A stretch of DNA of 64,000 bases from an uncultured Acidobacteriota bacterium (GTDB lineage: Bacteria > Acidobacteriota > Blastocatellia > Pyrinomonadales > Pyrinomonadaceae): positions 62,001 through 126,000 of the forward strand of contig CADEGD010000006.1 of the NCBI GenBank assembly GCA_902826795.1. Reading direction: 5' to 3'. A program made the translations under genes and the position numbers. Below, piece after piece: positions 16,991 through 26,927 of the stretch (its first letter is position 1; each line of letters starts with the position of its first letter). The notes under the pieces are model-generated. The model saw only the letters and a list, made by a program, of their open reading frames with translations. It did no database searches and was not told where the DNA came from.

Positions 16991-17659
16991 ATGATTAACG
17001 AAACCGACGGACTTATTGAAGAACTTTTGGGTGACGACGAAGTGAATATCCCTTTTACCGACAAGAGGCGTTTCAACGCAGATAGCGAACGAGTCGCCGA
17101 AGATCAACCGGCCGAAAATAAAGGGTCGGTAAAATCGGCGGCAGAGATCGCCCTTGAGACGAAGCTGAGGGCCGAGATCGAGCGACGCGAAGCTGCGGAA
17201 TCTAAGCTCGTCGGCGTTCAGGCAAAGTTTGAAGAGGCAAAGGCCAATCTCGAAAAAGAGACTGCCGATATGCGGGCTCGCCTGATGAAGACGCTCGAAG
17301 ACCGCTCGAAGCAGGCCCAGTTCAATTTTCTCACCACACTGCTTCCCGTGCTGGATAACCTAAATCTTGCGGTATCAGCGAGCGAGACCGATTCTTCGGT
17401 AGAGAACCTTCGCAACGGCGTCGTCGGAACGGCCCGATCTTTTGAGCAGGCGTTGATGAGCGTCGGTGTCGAAGCGGTTCCATCTGTCGGCGTGACCTTT
17501 GACCCGGAACTTCACGAGGCAATAGACATGGCCGAGGTTGACGCGGATCAGGACGGGAAAGTAACCGCCGAGTATTCACGCGGTTACAAGTTTGGCAACA
17601 AGTTGCTGCGGCCCGCAAAGGTGCAGGTCGGACGCGGCTGGGCACAATCGGCAGGCTAG
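16991..17659 (+). CDS. grpE: Nucleotide exchange factor GrpE
   Basis: 222 residues. An acidic, disordered N-terminus is followed by a long helix (about 55-110) and the GrpE head with [11 protein letters not shown], a [11 protein letters not shown] version of the signature, and the C-terminal [16 protein letters not shown]. It exchanges nucleotide on DnaK, but dnaK and dnaJ are not in this window, so the chaperone genes are split. The ATG at 16991 is preferred over a TTG two codons earlier. The gap to clpB is 39 bp. Confidence 0.93.
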   Translation: MINETDGLIEELLGDDEVNIPFTDKRRFNADSERVAEDQPAENKGSVKSAAEIALETKLRAEIERREAAESKLVGVQAKFEEAKANLEKETADMRARLMKTLEDRSKQAQFNFLTTLLPVLDNLNLAVSASETDSSVENLRNGVVGTARSFEQALMSVGVEAVPSVGVTFDPELHEAIDMAEVDADQDGKVTAEYSRGYKFGNKLLRPAKVQVGRGWAQSAG

Positions 17660-17670
17660 AAAACGGATTT

Positions 17671-18274
17671 ATGGGACTGGCGAAACTTATAACCCAACGG
17701 GTTACAACCCCTGAGGAGTATCTGCAAACGGAACGTGTCAGCGATTCTCGTCACGAGTTTCTCGACGGCGATGTTTACGCGATGGCAGGCGAATCGCTCT
17801 CACAGCCGTGTATGCATTAACCTTGCGCGTGAGGTTGGTAACAAGCTCAAAGGCATGCCGTGCGAGCCGCTTTCGCCGAACATGAAAGTTAGTACGTCGA
17901 ACGCATCGCTATTGGCCTATCCCGACTTAACGATCGTGTGTGGTGAGCCCAGATTTCACGACTCTAAAAAGGACGTTCTCGTCAATCCAAGGGTGATCTT
18001 CGAAGTGCTTTCCCCTTCGACCGAGAATTACGACAGGACGACGAAGTTCATGAGTCTTCGTATGGGTAACGAAACGCTAACCGACTACATTCTTGTTTCG
18101 CAGGAAATGCTTTTCGTTGAGCATTTTACGCGGCAAGATGACGGGGACTGGCGTTATCGAAGTTACAGCAGTCTTGAGGATTCGTTCGAGATCGAGAGCG
18201 TCGAATGCAAGTTAAGCCTCGCTGAGATCTACGACCGTGTAGAGTTTGAACCGCTGGATGAGCCGGAACATTGA
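17671..18274 (+). pseudogene. Uma2-family (DUF820) putative endonuclease, frameshifted
   Basis: The ATG at 17671 opens a frame with a typical Uma2 start ([30 protein letters not shown]) that stops at 17820. The next frame then carries the rest of the domain ([47 protein letters not shown]) to the stop at 18274. The switch falls near 17798-17803, so one or two bases were lost or gained. The catalytic-type PD and FEVLSPST elements remain. Either a pseudogene or a sequencing error in a live gene. A strong terminator follows. Confidence 0.75.
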
Positions 18275-18311
18275 AAGGGTCTCCGGCATTTCGAAAATTT
18301 GTTTGAAGTTC

Positions 18312-18345
18312 GACCGGCCTCATCAATCTGATCAGGCCGGTCTTT
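18312..18345 (+). terminator. Rho-independent terminator
   Basis: Perfect 9-bp stem GACCGGCCT (18312-18320) / AGGCCGGTC (18334-18342) followed by TTT. It separates the clpB-grpE-Uma2 unit from the next Clp gene. Confidence 0.75.
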
Positions 18346-18444
18346 AAATCTTGAATGATATCCGGCGCGAAATGATAGAATGGGACTTGGCATAATTTGC
18401 CAGCCTCGCGGCATCATACTTTCGGGCCTTTCCACCAAAGCATT

Positions 18445-20724
18445 ATGGCAGACATCGACGCATATAAAGATAAATTCAGCGACAGCGGGAGGCGTGTTCT
18501 TGAGACGGCGCTCGACGAATCGAAACGGCGAGACCAGAATTACGTCGCCATCGAACATATCCTGCACGCGGTTACTCGTGAGGAAGACGACCTGTTTACA
18601 TCGACGATGCGCGATCTTGCCGTCGATCCTCGATCGGTCAGGCTGTTGATCGAGAAGCGGATGGAAGCTGGCCGACAGCATACCGGAAAGGGTTTTCGAA
18701 TCGCACCTGAAACAACCGAACTTTTCAAACGCGCGATGGACCGCGCCCGATCTCAAGGCCGCCGCGTTATCGACGCCAGCGACATTTTCTACGTGCTCTC
18801 GAACGACGAGCAGAGCATTCTTAACGATGTACTTCAGAATCTCGGCGTACCGGCGGAAGAAGTAGCTCAAACCGCTCGGACGCGCATTCGTAAGCGTGAG
18901 AAAGAAGAAGAACGCACGCGGCAGAAATACGAACTGCCAAGCTTCCTCCGCCACTTCGGTGTTTCGATGAATAAGCTCGCACGGCAGGACAAGATCCCGC
19001 CGACGATCGGCCGTGACAAAGAGATCCGGCAGATGATCGAGATCCTATCGCACAAGGAGCGTTCGAATTCGCCGATGCTCGTTGGCGAACCCGGCGTCGG
19101 TAAGACAGCCGTTGTCGAAGGACTTGCGCGTCTCATCGAACTCGAACCGGAAAAGGTTCCCGCACGCCTTCGCGATGCGCATATCGTCCAACTTCAAATG
19201 GGCGGACTCGTTGCCGGAACGATGCTTCGAGGTATGTTCGAAGAACGCATCAAAGGCATCATCGACGAGGTAAAAGAGAAGGACCACATTATCCTCTTCA
19301 TCGACGAGGCACACACTATCATCGGTGCGGGCTCGGCAATGGGCACATCGAGCGACGCGGGCAATATGTTCAAGTCGTCGCTCGCCCGCGGCGAACTGCG
19401 GATCATCGGCGCGACGACGATGACCGAGTACAAGGAATACATCGGCGAAGACGAGGCTCTCGCGCGGCGATTCCGGCTTGTGAAGGTAGATGAGCCGACG
19501 ATCGACGAGACGCGTCAGATCTTAATGGGGTTGAAGCCGCGACTTGAAAAGAATTATTCGGTTACGATCTCGGATGAAGCGATCAACACCGCTTTGGAAA
19601 TGTCGCCGAAATACATTCGAAATCTTCACCTTCCTGACAAAGCTATCGGCTGGCTCGATACGGCATCGGTTAAGGTCGAGATCAACGAACCCGAGAATCT
19701 AGTCGTCGAACCGAAGCACATCATCGACGTCATTTCGCAGGAATCGCGCATTCCTAAGGACATGATCTATCGCGATACCGCCGACCGGTTCTCGCAGATG
19801 GAACTCGACCTTGGCCAGCGCGTGATCGGCCAGAAAGACGCAGTTCGTGCGGTTGCCGAGAGACTGCGTTTGAACAAAGGACCGCTTAAAGAGAATCACT
19901 ACGCTCCGGATGGAGTGCTGCTTTTCCTTGGGCCGACCGGCGTCGGCAAGACGGAGCTTGCAAAAGCCGTTGCCGAATTCATGTTTGGTGATGAGAACAA
20001 GATGATCCGCATCGATATGTCCGAATATGGTGACGGCACGGTCGGAATAGAAAAGCTGATCGGCATGCCGCGCGGCATCGTCGGAAGCGAACGCGGTGGA
20101 ATCTTGACCGAGCAGCTTCGCGACAATCCTTACACCGTGCTGTTGCTCGATGAGGTCGAGAAGGCGAATCCTTACCTGATGAACATCTTCCTTCAAGCGT
20201 TCGACGAAGGTTGGATAACCGACGGACGCGGAAAGAAAGTTTACCTTTCCGATGCGATCGTGATTATGACCTCGAATCTCGGAAGCGAGAACTTCAAGCG
20301 ATACGAAAAACCTCTCGGATTCGGCCAGAAATCAGTCGGCGACATCAGGGCGATCCACGGTGACGTTATGAAGGCAGCGGAAACTCGGTTCACACCTGAG
20401 TTTCGCAACCGCATCGACGAAATAATCGTCTTCTCTCCGCTTACCATGGACGAGGTCCGCGACATCGCGAGACTTTATCTTGGCAAAGTGAAGCGGAACA
20501 TGGAACGCCAGGGCAAGTTCGTCGAGATCACCGAAGCGGCTGTCGATGCTTTGACCGAGAAAGGATTCTCACCGGCCTATGGTGCACGATTCCTCAAGCG
20601 TCACATCGATCAGAAAGTGAAACTGCCGATCACGAATCTCTGGAAAACCGCTGGCCGCTTTATGGTCGATTCGAAAGATGGCGAGATATCGGTGGCATCG
20701 AACGACGCCTTCAGCCTCAATTAA
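18445..20724 (+). CDS. Clp protease ATPase subunit, ClpA/ClpC-like
   Basis: 759 residues from the ATG at 18445. Clp-N domain (about 5-150), a charged linker ([11 protein letters not shown]), D1 AAA+ with GEPGVGKT (about 214), D2 AAA+ with GPTGVGKTE (about 496) and a D2-small C-terminus. The M-domain coiled coil is lacking, so it is not a second ClpB. A PLGFG loop in D2 (YEKPLGFGQ) is in the place where ClpA/ClpC carry the ClpP-binding IGL/LGF tripeptide, so it probably feeds substrates to ClpP (not encoded here). A TGGCA-N5-TGCCA inverted repeat at 18388-18402 lies upstream. Its own terminator follows. Confidence 0.85.
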   Translation: MADIDAYKDKFSDSGRRVLETALDESKRRDQNYVAIEHILHAVTREEDDLFTSTMRDLAVDPRSVRLLIEKRMEAGRQHTGKGFRIAPETTELFKRAMDRARSQGRRVIDASDIFYVLSNDEQSILNDVLQNLGVPAEEVAQTARTRIRKREKEEERTRQKYELPSFLRHFGVSMNKLARQDKIPPTIGRDKEIRQMIEILSHKERSNSPMLVGEPGVGKTAVVEGLARLIELEPEKVPARLRDAHIVQLQMGGLVAGTMLRGMFEERIKGIIDEVKEKDHIILFIDEAHTIIGAGSAMGTSSDAGNMFKSSLARGELRIIGATTMTEYKEYIGEDEALARRFRLVKVDEPTIDETRQILMGLKPRLEKNYSVTISDEAINTALEMSPKYIRNLHLPDKAIGWLDTASVKVEINEPENLVVEPKHIIDVISQESRIPKDMIYRDTADRFSQMELDLGQRVIGQKDAVRAVAERLRLNKGPLKENHYAPDGVLLFLGPTGVGKTELAKAVAEFMFGDENKMIRIDMSEYGDGTVGIEKLIGMPRGIVGSERGGILTEQLRDNPYTVLLLDEVEKANPYLMNIFLQAFDEGWITDGRGKKVYLSDAIVIMTSNLGSENFKRYEKPLGFGQKSVGDIRAIHGDVMKAAETRFTPEFRNRIDEIIVFSPLTMDEVRDIARLYLGKVKRNMERQGKFVEITEAAVDALTEKGFSPAYGARFLKRHIDQKVKLPITNLWKTAGRFMVDSKDGEISVASNDAFSLN

Positions 20725-20750
20725 ATCGAGATCAAAAGTCTTGAACTAAA

Positions 20751-20781
20751 GGGTCACTGCGAAGTAGAATTCGTGTGACCC
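20751..20781 (+). terminator. Rho-independent terminator after the Clp ATPase gene
   Basis: GGGTCAC (20751-20757) pairs with GTGACCC (20775-20781), extended by GCGAA/TTCG inside, and is followed by TATTTCTTT. Confidence 0.75.
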
Positions 20782-20807
20782 TATTTCTTTCTCGAATTAA
20801 AAGCTCT

Positions 20808-21482
20808 ATGTTGAAACCCTTTCGAAGCGCGCTGATAGTGTCATTACTCACGCTCCTTGCCTCAGCCGTAACTGCTCAGCAATTCAATTTCAGTTATAAA
20901 TATGAATTTGAACCGGCGATGATCACTGAACCGCCGGATCTTTCGCAGAGCGGATTCGATGTCGCCTTCCCGGACGCAGCCCGCAAGAACGGTGTGCAGG
21001 GAACGGTTAAAGTAACCGCGGTTCTCGGCGAGAACGGACGCACCCGCGACATCGTGATCGTTGACGACCTCGCCCACGGCGTCGGGCAGGCGGTTTCGGC
21101 CGCCGTGCAAAAATTTGCCTTCCGTCCCGCAAAGTTCAACGGAACGCCAACGGCGATGAAGATGACGGTTCTCTATTCAGTGACCGTTTACTACGATGAA
21201 GGCGACAAGGATGTCACCAAACCCAAGATCATCGAGAAGCCGATGCCTGCGTATCCCGAATCTCAACGTGCCTCGGGTGTTAAGGGTAAGGTGATGGTTA
21301 CGGCTCTTTTGAAACCGGACGGTGACATTCAGGTACTCGGCGCGAACAGCGACATGGAACGTGTGTTCGACAAAGCCGCTCAGGATGCGGCGAAGAATCT
21401 GAAGTTCAGCCCGGCGGTTCATAAGAAAAGTAAACAGCCGGTCGCGCAGGTGGTGGTCGTCGAATATGCTTTCAAGCCGTAG
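20808..21482 (+). CDS. Exported protein with two tandem TonB C-terminal domains
   Basis: 224 residues from the ATG at 20808 (earlier codons fall in the terminator hairpin). Signal peptide to about residue 24 (SAVTAQ). Two copies of the TonB-C fold follow: FPDAARKNGVQGTVKVTAVL...KFAFRPAKF and YPESQRASGVKGKVMVTALL...LKFSPAVHK. There is no transmembrane anchor beyond the signal, so it is probably a periplasmic TonB-like protein rather than a classical TonB. Function unassigned. Confidence 0.75.
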   Translation: MLKPFRSALIVSLLTLLASAVTAQQFNFSYKYEFEPAMITEPPDLSQSGFDVAFPDAARKNGVQGTVKVTAVLGENGRTRDIVIVDDLAHGVGQAVSAAVQKFAFRPAKFNGTPTAMKMTVLYSVTVYYDEGDKDVTKPKIIEKPMPAYPESQRASGVKGKVMVTALLKPDGDIQVLGANSDMERVFDKAAQDAAKNLKFSPAVHKKSKQPVAQVVVVEYAFKP

Positions 21483-21530
21483 CCGTTAAACCCTACGAAG
21501 CTTGCCGGCATCAAAGGCTGAGGTGCTAGT

Positions 21531-22328
21531 ATGCGCCTAGCCTTATTTTTTATGAGACATACGGTTCTAGCATCGCTTGCAATACTGCTGTTCTCGATAT
21601 CAGCTACGTTTGCCCAAACCACGACCGACCCGCAGTCGATCATAGACCGAGCAGTTACAGTTCTCGGCGGCGATCGATATCTGAAGGTGACAAACCAAGT
21701 CGGCCGCGGCAGATTTACGAGCTTCCGCGATGGAGCGATCCTTCAGTCGCAAACTTTCGTTGACGTTATTGTTTACCCCGACAAGGAGCGAACCGAGTTC
21801 AAGGGTGGCGGGTCAAAGTTCGTTCAAACAAATGTGGGATCGAGCGGCTGGGTCTTCGACGGCGATCAAGAGCTGATCAAGGTGCAAACGGAAACTCAAG
21901 TCGAGAATTTTCAGCGCGGAATGCGCGTTAGTCTTGACACGCTGCTGCGCGGCGGTTGGCGCGGCAAGGGCGAGATCTCATATATCGGAAAGCGGCCCGC
22001 AAGCCTTGGAAAGCGGAACGATGCCGTGCAGCTTAAGTACGAAGACGGGCTGACAATAGAGTATGAGTTCGCCGATGACGGAACGCCGATGAAAGCCGCC
22101 TACAAACGAACAAATTCCGAAGGCGAGGAAGTTACCGAAGAAGACCGCTACGCCCAATGGGTCAACATCGGCGGCATTCGTACTCCTTACATTATCGACC
22201 GCTTCACGAACGGAAAGCCCTCGTCGCGAATCAATTACGACTCTGTCGAATACAACGTCCGGATATCTGATTCCGTTTTCGCCAAACCCACAAACCCGAA
22301 AGAACTGAAGAAAGATCTCAAGCTTTAG
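21531..22328 (+). CDS. Exported hypothetical protein, LolA/outer-membrane lipoprotein-sorting-like
   Basis: 265 residues with a signal peptide (SLAILLFSISATFAQ). The mature part is beta-rich with VGRGRFTSFRDGAILQSQTFVDVIVYPDKERTEF, SSGWVFDGDQELIKVQ and IRTPYIIDRFTNGKP. This pattern of unrolled-barrel, DUF4292/LolA-like exported proteins is frequent in Acidobacteriota, from family knowledge. I cannot assign a function. It ends four bases inside the convergent gene at 22325. Confidence 0.55.
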   Translation: MRLALFFMRHTVLASLAILLFSISATFAQTTTDPQSIIDRAVTVLGGDRYLKVTNQVGRGRFTSFRDGAILQSQTFVDVIVYPDKERTEFKGGGSKFVQTNVGSSGWVFDGDQELIKVQTETQVENFQRGMRVSLDTLLRGGWRGKGEISYIGKRPASLGKRNDAVQLKYEDGLTIEYEFADDGTPMKAAYKRTNSEGEEVTEEDRYAQWVNIGGIRTPYIIDRFTNGKPSSRINYDSVEYNVRISDSVFAKPTNPKELKKDLKL

Positions 22329-23635
22329 CGCCAATTGCGGCCGCGTTGCCGGTATTCGTTTCGCTGTTGCGGGGTCTGATCGGAAATGTCCGGGACCTTG
22401 ATGATCTGGCCGACAACTATCTTATTCGGGTTGGTGAACGACGCATCCCGATTGTAGTCGAATAGGATGGGCCAAAGCAGCACGTCCCCGTACCACTGCT
22501 GTGCGATGCTGGATAGCCAATCGCGTTTTTGCACCACCGGCCCGACAACCCGATGCGTATGCTTAAGCGGTCGCTGCGGCATCGGCTCGCTCGGCGTAGT
22601 CGGCTGAGGCTGCCCATTTGCGGCAAATTTCGCGAAGTCTTCTTTCGCTTTTTCCGCGCCGGTCTGAGGATTGAATCCCAACACCATCTCAACGCCCTTC
22701 ACGACCACCATCCCGAACGGTCCGAGGAAATTCAGCTTAGAAACCAATGCGGCGTCCATTGCCCAGTTCTTGATAAGAAAGACGGGACTGTACTCATGCA
22801 GGGCGAATCCGCGTGGTCCGATACCGGGATAATGTCTCGCCAATTCCTCGAACGAATTGAAAATGCCCTTACGGTCGAATATCTTGAATCCTTTTGCGGT
22901 GTTCGTCACCATCACCTGATGGTAACGAGGTACCCCTGCGACCGTGGTTTCCAGCGATACCAACAGAACGCCTTTCGTATTTCTGGCCAGAGAGGCGACA
23001 TCTAAGAAGCTGTTAATTTCGCCGGGCGGAATTTCGTCGAAAATCGCTTTGAATTCTTTCAGTGCCGCCCGGATTTCGGGATTCGACGCGCCTTCTTTAC
23101 TGATCAAGGAAAGGTCTTTGCCCATCGCCCTGGCGACGTCCTCCAGCGTTACGAACAGTTTCGTTCCGGTGTGTTCCAACGCTTGGGCGATGGATATTGG
23201 AACGCATGTTTCCCCCCGAATCGCCCCCCAGCTGACCTGTCGCAGTCTCGTGACCATCGGTCCGGCAACGCGGAAGGCTTGCGTGCTGACAAATTCGGCT
23301 ACCCTTCCCCAGGGAACGATGCTCGCGACCCGCAGAACGTCCTCGAAGATCCCCCACGCCGAACCCTCACCGGCCCCGGTGCCCAGACGCAGAATATCGA
23401 CCACGAATCCGGTGCTGAATTTGCCGATCGCCCGGCCATTAAAGACGGATGTCACGCCGTTATTCACAGTGTCCGCCAGGTCCCAAACGACCGCGACCGC
23501 GAAATAGTCCGGATGGGCATCGACGAACGCTTCAATATCCTTCTTTCGGGCCATTTCCTGATTCCCGTATCTCCGGTCGTCTTCCTTTTTGAGCTCATTT
23601 TCGAGCCAGTCGGCTAGATCAGCAGCAATGTACAT
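22325..23635 (-). CDS. Papain-fold-like protein with C-terminal LysM-type domain
   Basis: 436 residues without a signal peptide. An N-terminal region with hydrophobic, Gly-rich helices (about 35-120) precedes a candidate cysteine-peptidase-like core. In it, RGETCVPISIAQAL supplies a Cys, VPRYHQVMVTN a His about 85 residues later, and FKIFDRKG an Asp. This Cys-His-Asp order is that of papain-like/C39 folds. The C-terminus (about 365-425: HRVVGPVVQKRDWLSSIAQQWYGD, NPNKIVVGQIIKVP) is LysM-like. Such a combination occurs in effectors of contractile injection systems and polymorphic toxins, but no injection-system gene is nearby. The effector idea is inference. Confidence 0.5.
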   Translation of the reverse strand: MYIAADLADWLENELKKEDDRRYGNQEMARKKDIEAFVDAHPDYFAVAVVWDLADTVNNGVTSVFNGRAIGKFSTGFVVDILRLGTGAGEGSAWGIFEDVLRVASIVPWGRVAEFVSTQAFRVAGPMVTRLRQVSWGAIRGETCVPISIAQALEHTGTKLFVTLEDVARAMGKDLSLISKEGASNPEIRAALKEFKAIFDEIPPGEINSFLDVASLARNTKGVLLVSLETTVAGVPRYHQVMVTNTAKGFKIFDRKGIFNSFEELARHYPGIGPRGFALHEYSPVFLIKNWAMDAALVSKLNFLGPFGMVVVKGVEMVLGFNPQTGAEKAKEDFAKFAANGQPQPTTPSEPMPQRPLKHTHRVVGPVVQKRDWLSSIAQQWYGDVLLWPILFDYNRDASFTNPNKIVVGQIIKVPDISDQTPQQRNEYRQRGRNWR

Positions 23636-23871
23636 AGCCCATTTCCTCCCACTTTTCGGTCGTCGGAAGTGTCGCCTGTGGCCACTTTATCGACGCCTAC
23701 ATCCGACTACGCGGAAACGCGAAAAAATCGGCTCAGGCAAGATAGAGATAATCGGAAAAATAGAGAGTAAAGCGGCAGGCTATGTACTATACTAGCGGTG
23801 CTAAGGTCAGTTCTCCTGACCCTCAGGTCAGCGTAAACCCTAAATCGCCGGTACACTTTAGGATTTTCAAG

Positions 23872-24162
23872 ATGCCCAAATTTCCATTCTCCCTCGCCGA
23901 ACGACGGCCGGAGCTGTTTAAGAGTTGCCAGCTTCCGTCGGCAACTCCTGTTCCTGTTTCTTACGAAGGCATCTTTCTCGGCGAGGTCGCGATTCCGCTG
24001 TCGGGCGTGATCGAACTTCCGATTACCGAGAACCTCATACCGCGAATGCAGGCCGACCGAGTAATGGTGATGATCGATACGACCTCGCTTTTGCCTCACG
24101 ACGCCCTTGACGATTTTCAGATGGTCCGCATCGTCGGAATCGAGATCTATGACCGCAACTAA
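23872..24162 (+). CDS. Hypothetical protein
   Basis: 96 residues if started at the ATG at 23872, which has AGGA about 9 bp upstream; an in-frame ATG at 23782 would add 30 residues of poor quality. The product (MPKFPFSLAERRPELFKSC) is small, soluble and beta-rich, with no family that I recognise. GGTCAG/CTGACC/AGGTCAG words cluster at 23805-23831 upstream. A bidirectional terminator follows directly. Confidence 0.5.
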   Translation: MPKFPFSLAERRPELFKSCQLPSATPVPVSYEGIFLGEVAIPLSGVIELPITENLIPRMQADRVMVMIDTTSLLPHDALDDFQMVRIVGIEIYDRN

Positions 24163-24163
24163 A

Positions 24164-24191
24164 AAAGTGCGGCCACTGCTGACCGCACTTT
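24164..24191. terminator. Bidirectional terminator
   Basis: AAAGTGCGG (24164-24172) pairs perfectly with CCGCACTTT (24183-24191), with an A-run before and T-rich sequence after. It serves the plus-strand gene ending at 24162 and the RNase E/G gene ending at 24213. Confidence 0.8.
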
Positions 24192-24212
24192 CTTAGACTC
24201 CCGGTCTACGAT

Positions 24213-26927
24213 CTACACAAAAGCGAAGTCGTACTGCGCTTGGTGGATGTGCGGATCAGCGGTCACGTCGATGTTGCCGAGGTGGGCTTCGAGTTCTTCG
24301 AGAACGCTTCGCTCGGTCGACCGCAATGCCTTCGCGACATCCGGATGAACGCGCAGCGTCGTCTGCCGCACGTCTTCGGTATGCCTCGCCAATCGTCGGG
24401 CCTCGCTCAATATCTCGTAGCAAACCGTCACCGGCGACTTAACCCAGCCCGCGCCCTCACAGTATTCGCACGGCGCGCACATCGTGCGTTCGAGCGACTG
24501 TTTCACGCGTTTGCGGGTCATGATGATCAGCCCAAAATCGTTGAATGACAGTACCTTCGTCGGCGACTTGTCGTACGACAGTGCTTCCTGCAATGCCTGC
24601 GAGACCTTGTGACGGTTGCGGCGGTCTTCCATGTCGATCAGGTCGAGCACGATGATGCCGCCGAGGTCGCGCAAGCGGATCTGCCTAGCGATCTCGTCAA
24701 CCGCCTCCATGTTCGTCTTGGTGATCGTGTCTTCAAGCCGGGCATTGCCCTTGCCGACAAACTTGCCGGTGTTAACGTCGATCGCAACGAGAGCCTCGGT
24801 CTGATTGATCACGAGATAGCCGCCGGATTTGAGCCATACACGCGGCTTGAGCGCCTTATCGATCTCTTCCTGCACGCCGTATTGCTCGAGGATCGGCTCT
24901 TCACGCGTGTAAAGTTTTACGCGATTCACGAGCTTCGGCTGAATTCGGTTGATGAACTCGACCGTCCGCAGATATTCTTCTTCGCTGTCCACGCGGATCG
25001 CCCCAAAGTCGTCCGAAAGCTGATCGCGAAGCAGACGCTGGACAAGGTCGAGATCCTGGTGCACCATCGCCGGCGACTTCGATTTTTCACTCGTCTTCTT
25101 GATGTCGAGCCACGTGCGGACGAGATATCTCGCGTCCTGCCGCAGATCTTCTTCCGTGATCCCGATCCCAGCCGTGCGAACGATAAATCCGCCCGACGGA
25201 ACATCTTCTTCATTGCGGATCCGCTGGATCAGCGTGCGAAGGCGTCCGCGTTCGCTCGACGATTCGATCTTGCGTGACACGCCGACGTGTTCGATGGTCG
25301 GCATGTAAACGAGGAACCTTCCGGGCAATGCGATGTGCGAAGTGATACGCGCACCCTTCTTGGCGATCGGCTCTTTCGCGATCTGCACGAGAACTTCCTG
25401 GCCTTCGCGGAGCAGATCCGAAATGGTCGGCTGTCCGCCTCGCCGTTCGCCTCTGTCGCCGCGATCATCTCGCCCGCCGCGCTCCTTGCGGTCTCCGCGA
25501 TCGTTACGCTCATTGCGGTCACCGCGCTCATTGCGGTCGCCGCGGTCACGCTGTTGAGTGTTATCTCGATCCCGGTCTCGTCCGCGGCCACGACGGGAAT
25601 CCCTGTCCCGGTTACGGTCATCACGGCCACGCGATCTTGCTCCATCGCCGTCGGCATTCGGCGCATCCGTTATTTCTACCGGCGTATCCTCGGCAGACTT
25701 TGCCTCTATCGCTTCGTCCGCAACTACATCATCGGCAAACACTATCTCGACTTCGCCGTCGCCATTCGCCTCCGGTTCGTCGTCACCCTCGAGCTCGCTT
25801 ACTTCCTCAAGCGCGTCGGTCACGTCCTTCTTTTTGCTCTTGGCGCCCCCACGCCGACGGCCGCGGCCACCGCGACGAACCGCCATCGGCGACGTTTCGT
25901 CAGATGCGCGGACACTTGCCTCGGCGTCGGCCAGTGGCTCATCAGAATCTTCAGAGGTTTCCGCCTTCTTTTTCGACCTTGAGCGCTTCGGCTTAGCTTC
26001 GGCAGGTTCATCCGTCTTCTTCTTGCGAGTGGATTTTTTCTCAGCCGGAGCGGCATCGCCATCTTCCGCCTTCTTCGATTTTCCTCGCGTGGATTTCTTC
26101 TTCGGCTTCTCTTCGACTACGTCATCCTCGTCGGCGACACGCTCGAATCCGCCGTCCGCCGCAACCGAACCGAGCAGCGATCCGACCTCGCCCGGGGCCT
26201 CTTCTTCCATGTCGAACTCAACCGCACGCACGCGGTCAATGATCGCCTCCTGAATGTAGGCGTCTTTGAACATTTCGCCCGTGTCTTCGTCGTCGGCTAC
26301 GCGTTCGAATCCGCCGTCGTCAAACTCGATCACCGGAGCCTCGGCAACGTTCAGATCAAAGTCGATCTCGCCTGCCTGGGCATCTGATTCGTGAATTTCC
26401 TCAGACCCGGAAGAAGCCGGAGCCGCATCACGTCCACCACGATCTCTGTCCCGGTCACGGCCTCGTCCTCTGCCGCGACCGCCGCGCTCGTTGCGATCGC
26501 GATCACGTCCTGATGAAGCGGTTTCGGCTGACGGCTCCGAAGCCTCGGCGAGCGGCTCGGCAAGCTCCTGTGTCGATTCCATCGCTTTCTCGCGTTCGAC
26601 GCGAGCTCGGTCGATTTTCTCGTTCGCCTCGCGACGGGCTTCTTCGGGCGAAGATTTCTTGCCCTTCTCCATCACGATGCGTTCGATCTCTTCCTCTTCG
26701 TCGAAAAAGTCCGACACATAGAGAAACGCGTCGCGTTCGAGCCCGATGTTCACAAACGCCGACTGCATCCCTGGCAGCACGCGCTGAACACGGCCCTTGT
26801 AGATATTCCCGGCGATGCCGCTGTTCTCTTCCCCGCGTTCGATATAGAACTCGGAGACCTTCCCGTTATCGAGAATGGCGATCTTTTTTTCGCGTCCGTT
26901 GACGCTGATGATCATTTCTTTAGACAT
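24213..26927 (-). CDS. rne: Ribonuclease E/G with a very large charged insert
   Basis: 904 residues. The N-terminus begins an S1-type fold (VSEFYIERGEENSGIAGNIYKGRV, FVNIGLERDAFLYVSDF). About 430 residues of disordered, charged sequence then follow (E/D- and K-rich blocks, RGRGRDRDRDR-type arginine runs, about 85-515). The enzyme resumes with ISDLLREGQEVLVQIAKEP and the catalytic core (about 520-904). Catalytic Asp pair: VAIDVNTGKF and IIVLDLIDME. Zinc-link cysteines: CAPCEYC near 822. It cleaves AU-rich single-stranded RNA in decay and rRNA maturation. The insert replaces the usual C-terminal degradosome scaffold and probably binds RNA or partners. Confidence 0.93.
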   Translation of the reverse strand: MSKEMIISVNGREKKIAILDNGKVSEFYIERGEENSGIAGNIYKGRVQRVLPGMQSAFVNIGLERDAFLYVSDFFDEEEEIERIVMEKGKKSSPEEARREANEKIDRARVEREKAMESTQELAEPLAEASEPSAETASSGRDRDRNERGGRGRGRGRDRDRDRGGRDAAPASSGSEEIHESDAQAGEIDFDLNVAEAPVIEFDDGGFERVADDEDTGEMFKDAYIQEAIIDRVRAVEFDMEEEAPGEVGSLLGSVAADGGFERVADEDDVVEEKPKKKSTRGKSKKAEDGDAAPAEKKSTRKKKTDEPAEAKPKRSRSKKKAETSEDSDEPLADAEASVRASDETSPMAVRRGGRGRRRGGAKSKKKDVTDALEEVSELEGDDEPEANGDGEVEIVFADDVVADEAIEAKSAEDTPVEITDAPNADGDGARSRGRDDRNRDRDSRRGRGRDRDRDNTQQRDRGDRNERGDRNERNDRGDRKERGGRDDRGDRGERRGGQPTISDLLREGQEVLVQIAKEPIAKKGARITSHIALPGRFLVYMPTIEHVGVSRKIESSSERGRLRTLIQRIRNEEDVPSGGFIVRTAGIGITEEDLRQDARYLVRTWLDIKKTSEKSKSPAMVHQDLDLVQRLLRDQLSDDFGAIRVDSEEEYLRTVEFINRIQPKLVNRVKLYTREEPILEQYGVQEEIDKALKPRVWLKSGGYLVINQTEALVAIDVNTGKFVGKGNARLEDTITKTNMEAVDEIARQIRLRDLGGIIVLDLIDMEDRRNRHKVSQALQEALSYDKSPTKVLSFNDFGLIIMTRKRVKQSLERTMCAPCEYCEGAGWVKSPVTVCYEILSEARRLARHTEDVRQTTLRVHPDVAKALRSTERSVLEELEAHLGNIDVTADPHIHQAQYDFAFV

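Noticed and set aside
25420-25630. Short-period repeats that look like a CRISPR or tandem array
   Set aside because: They encode the Arg/Asp repeats of RNase E/G, with no spacers of constant length and no cas genes.
25287-26253. Long Ser- or Arg-rich plus-strand frames opposite the charged part of RNase E/G
   Set aside because: They mirror the repetitive coding of the disordered region and have no start signals or domains.
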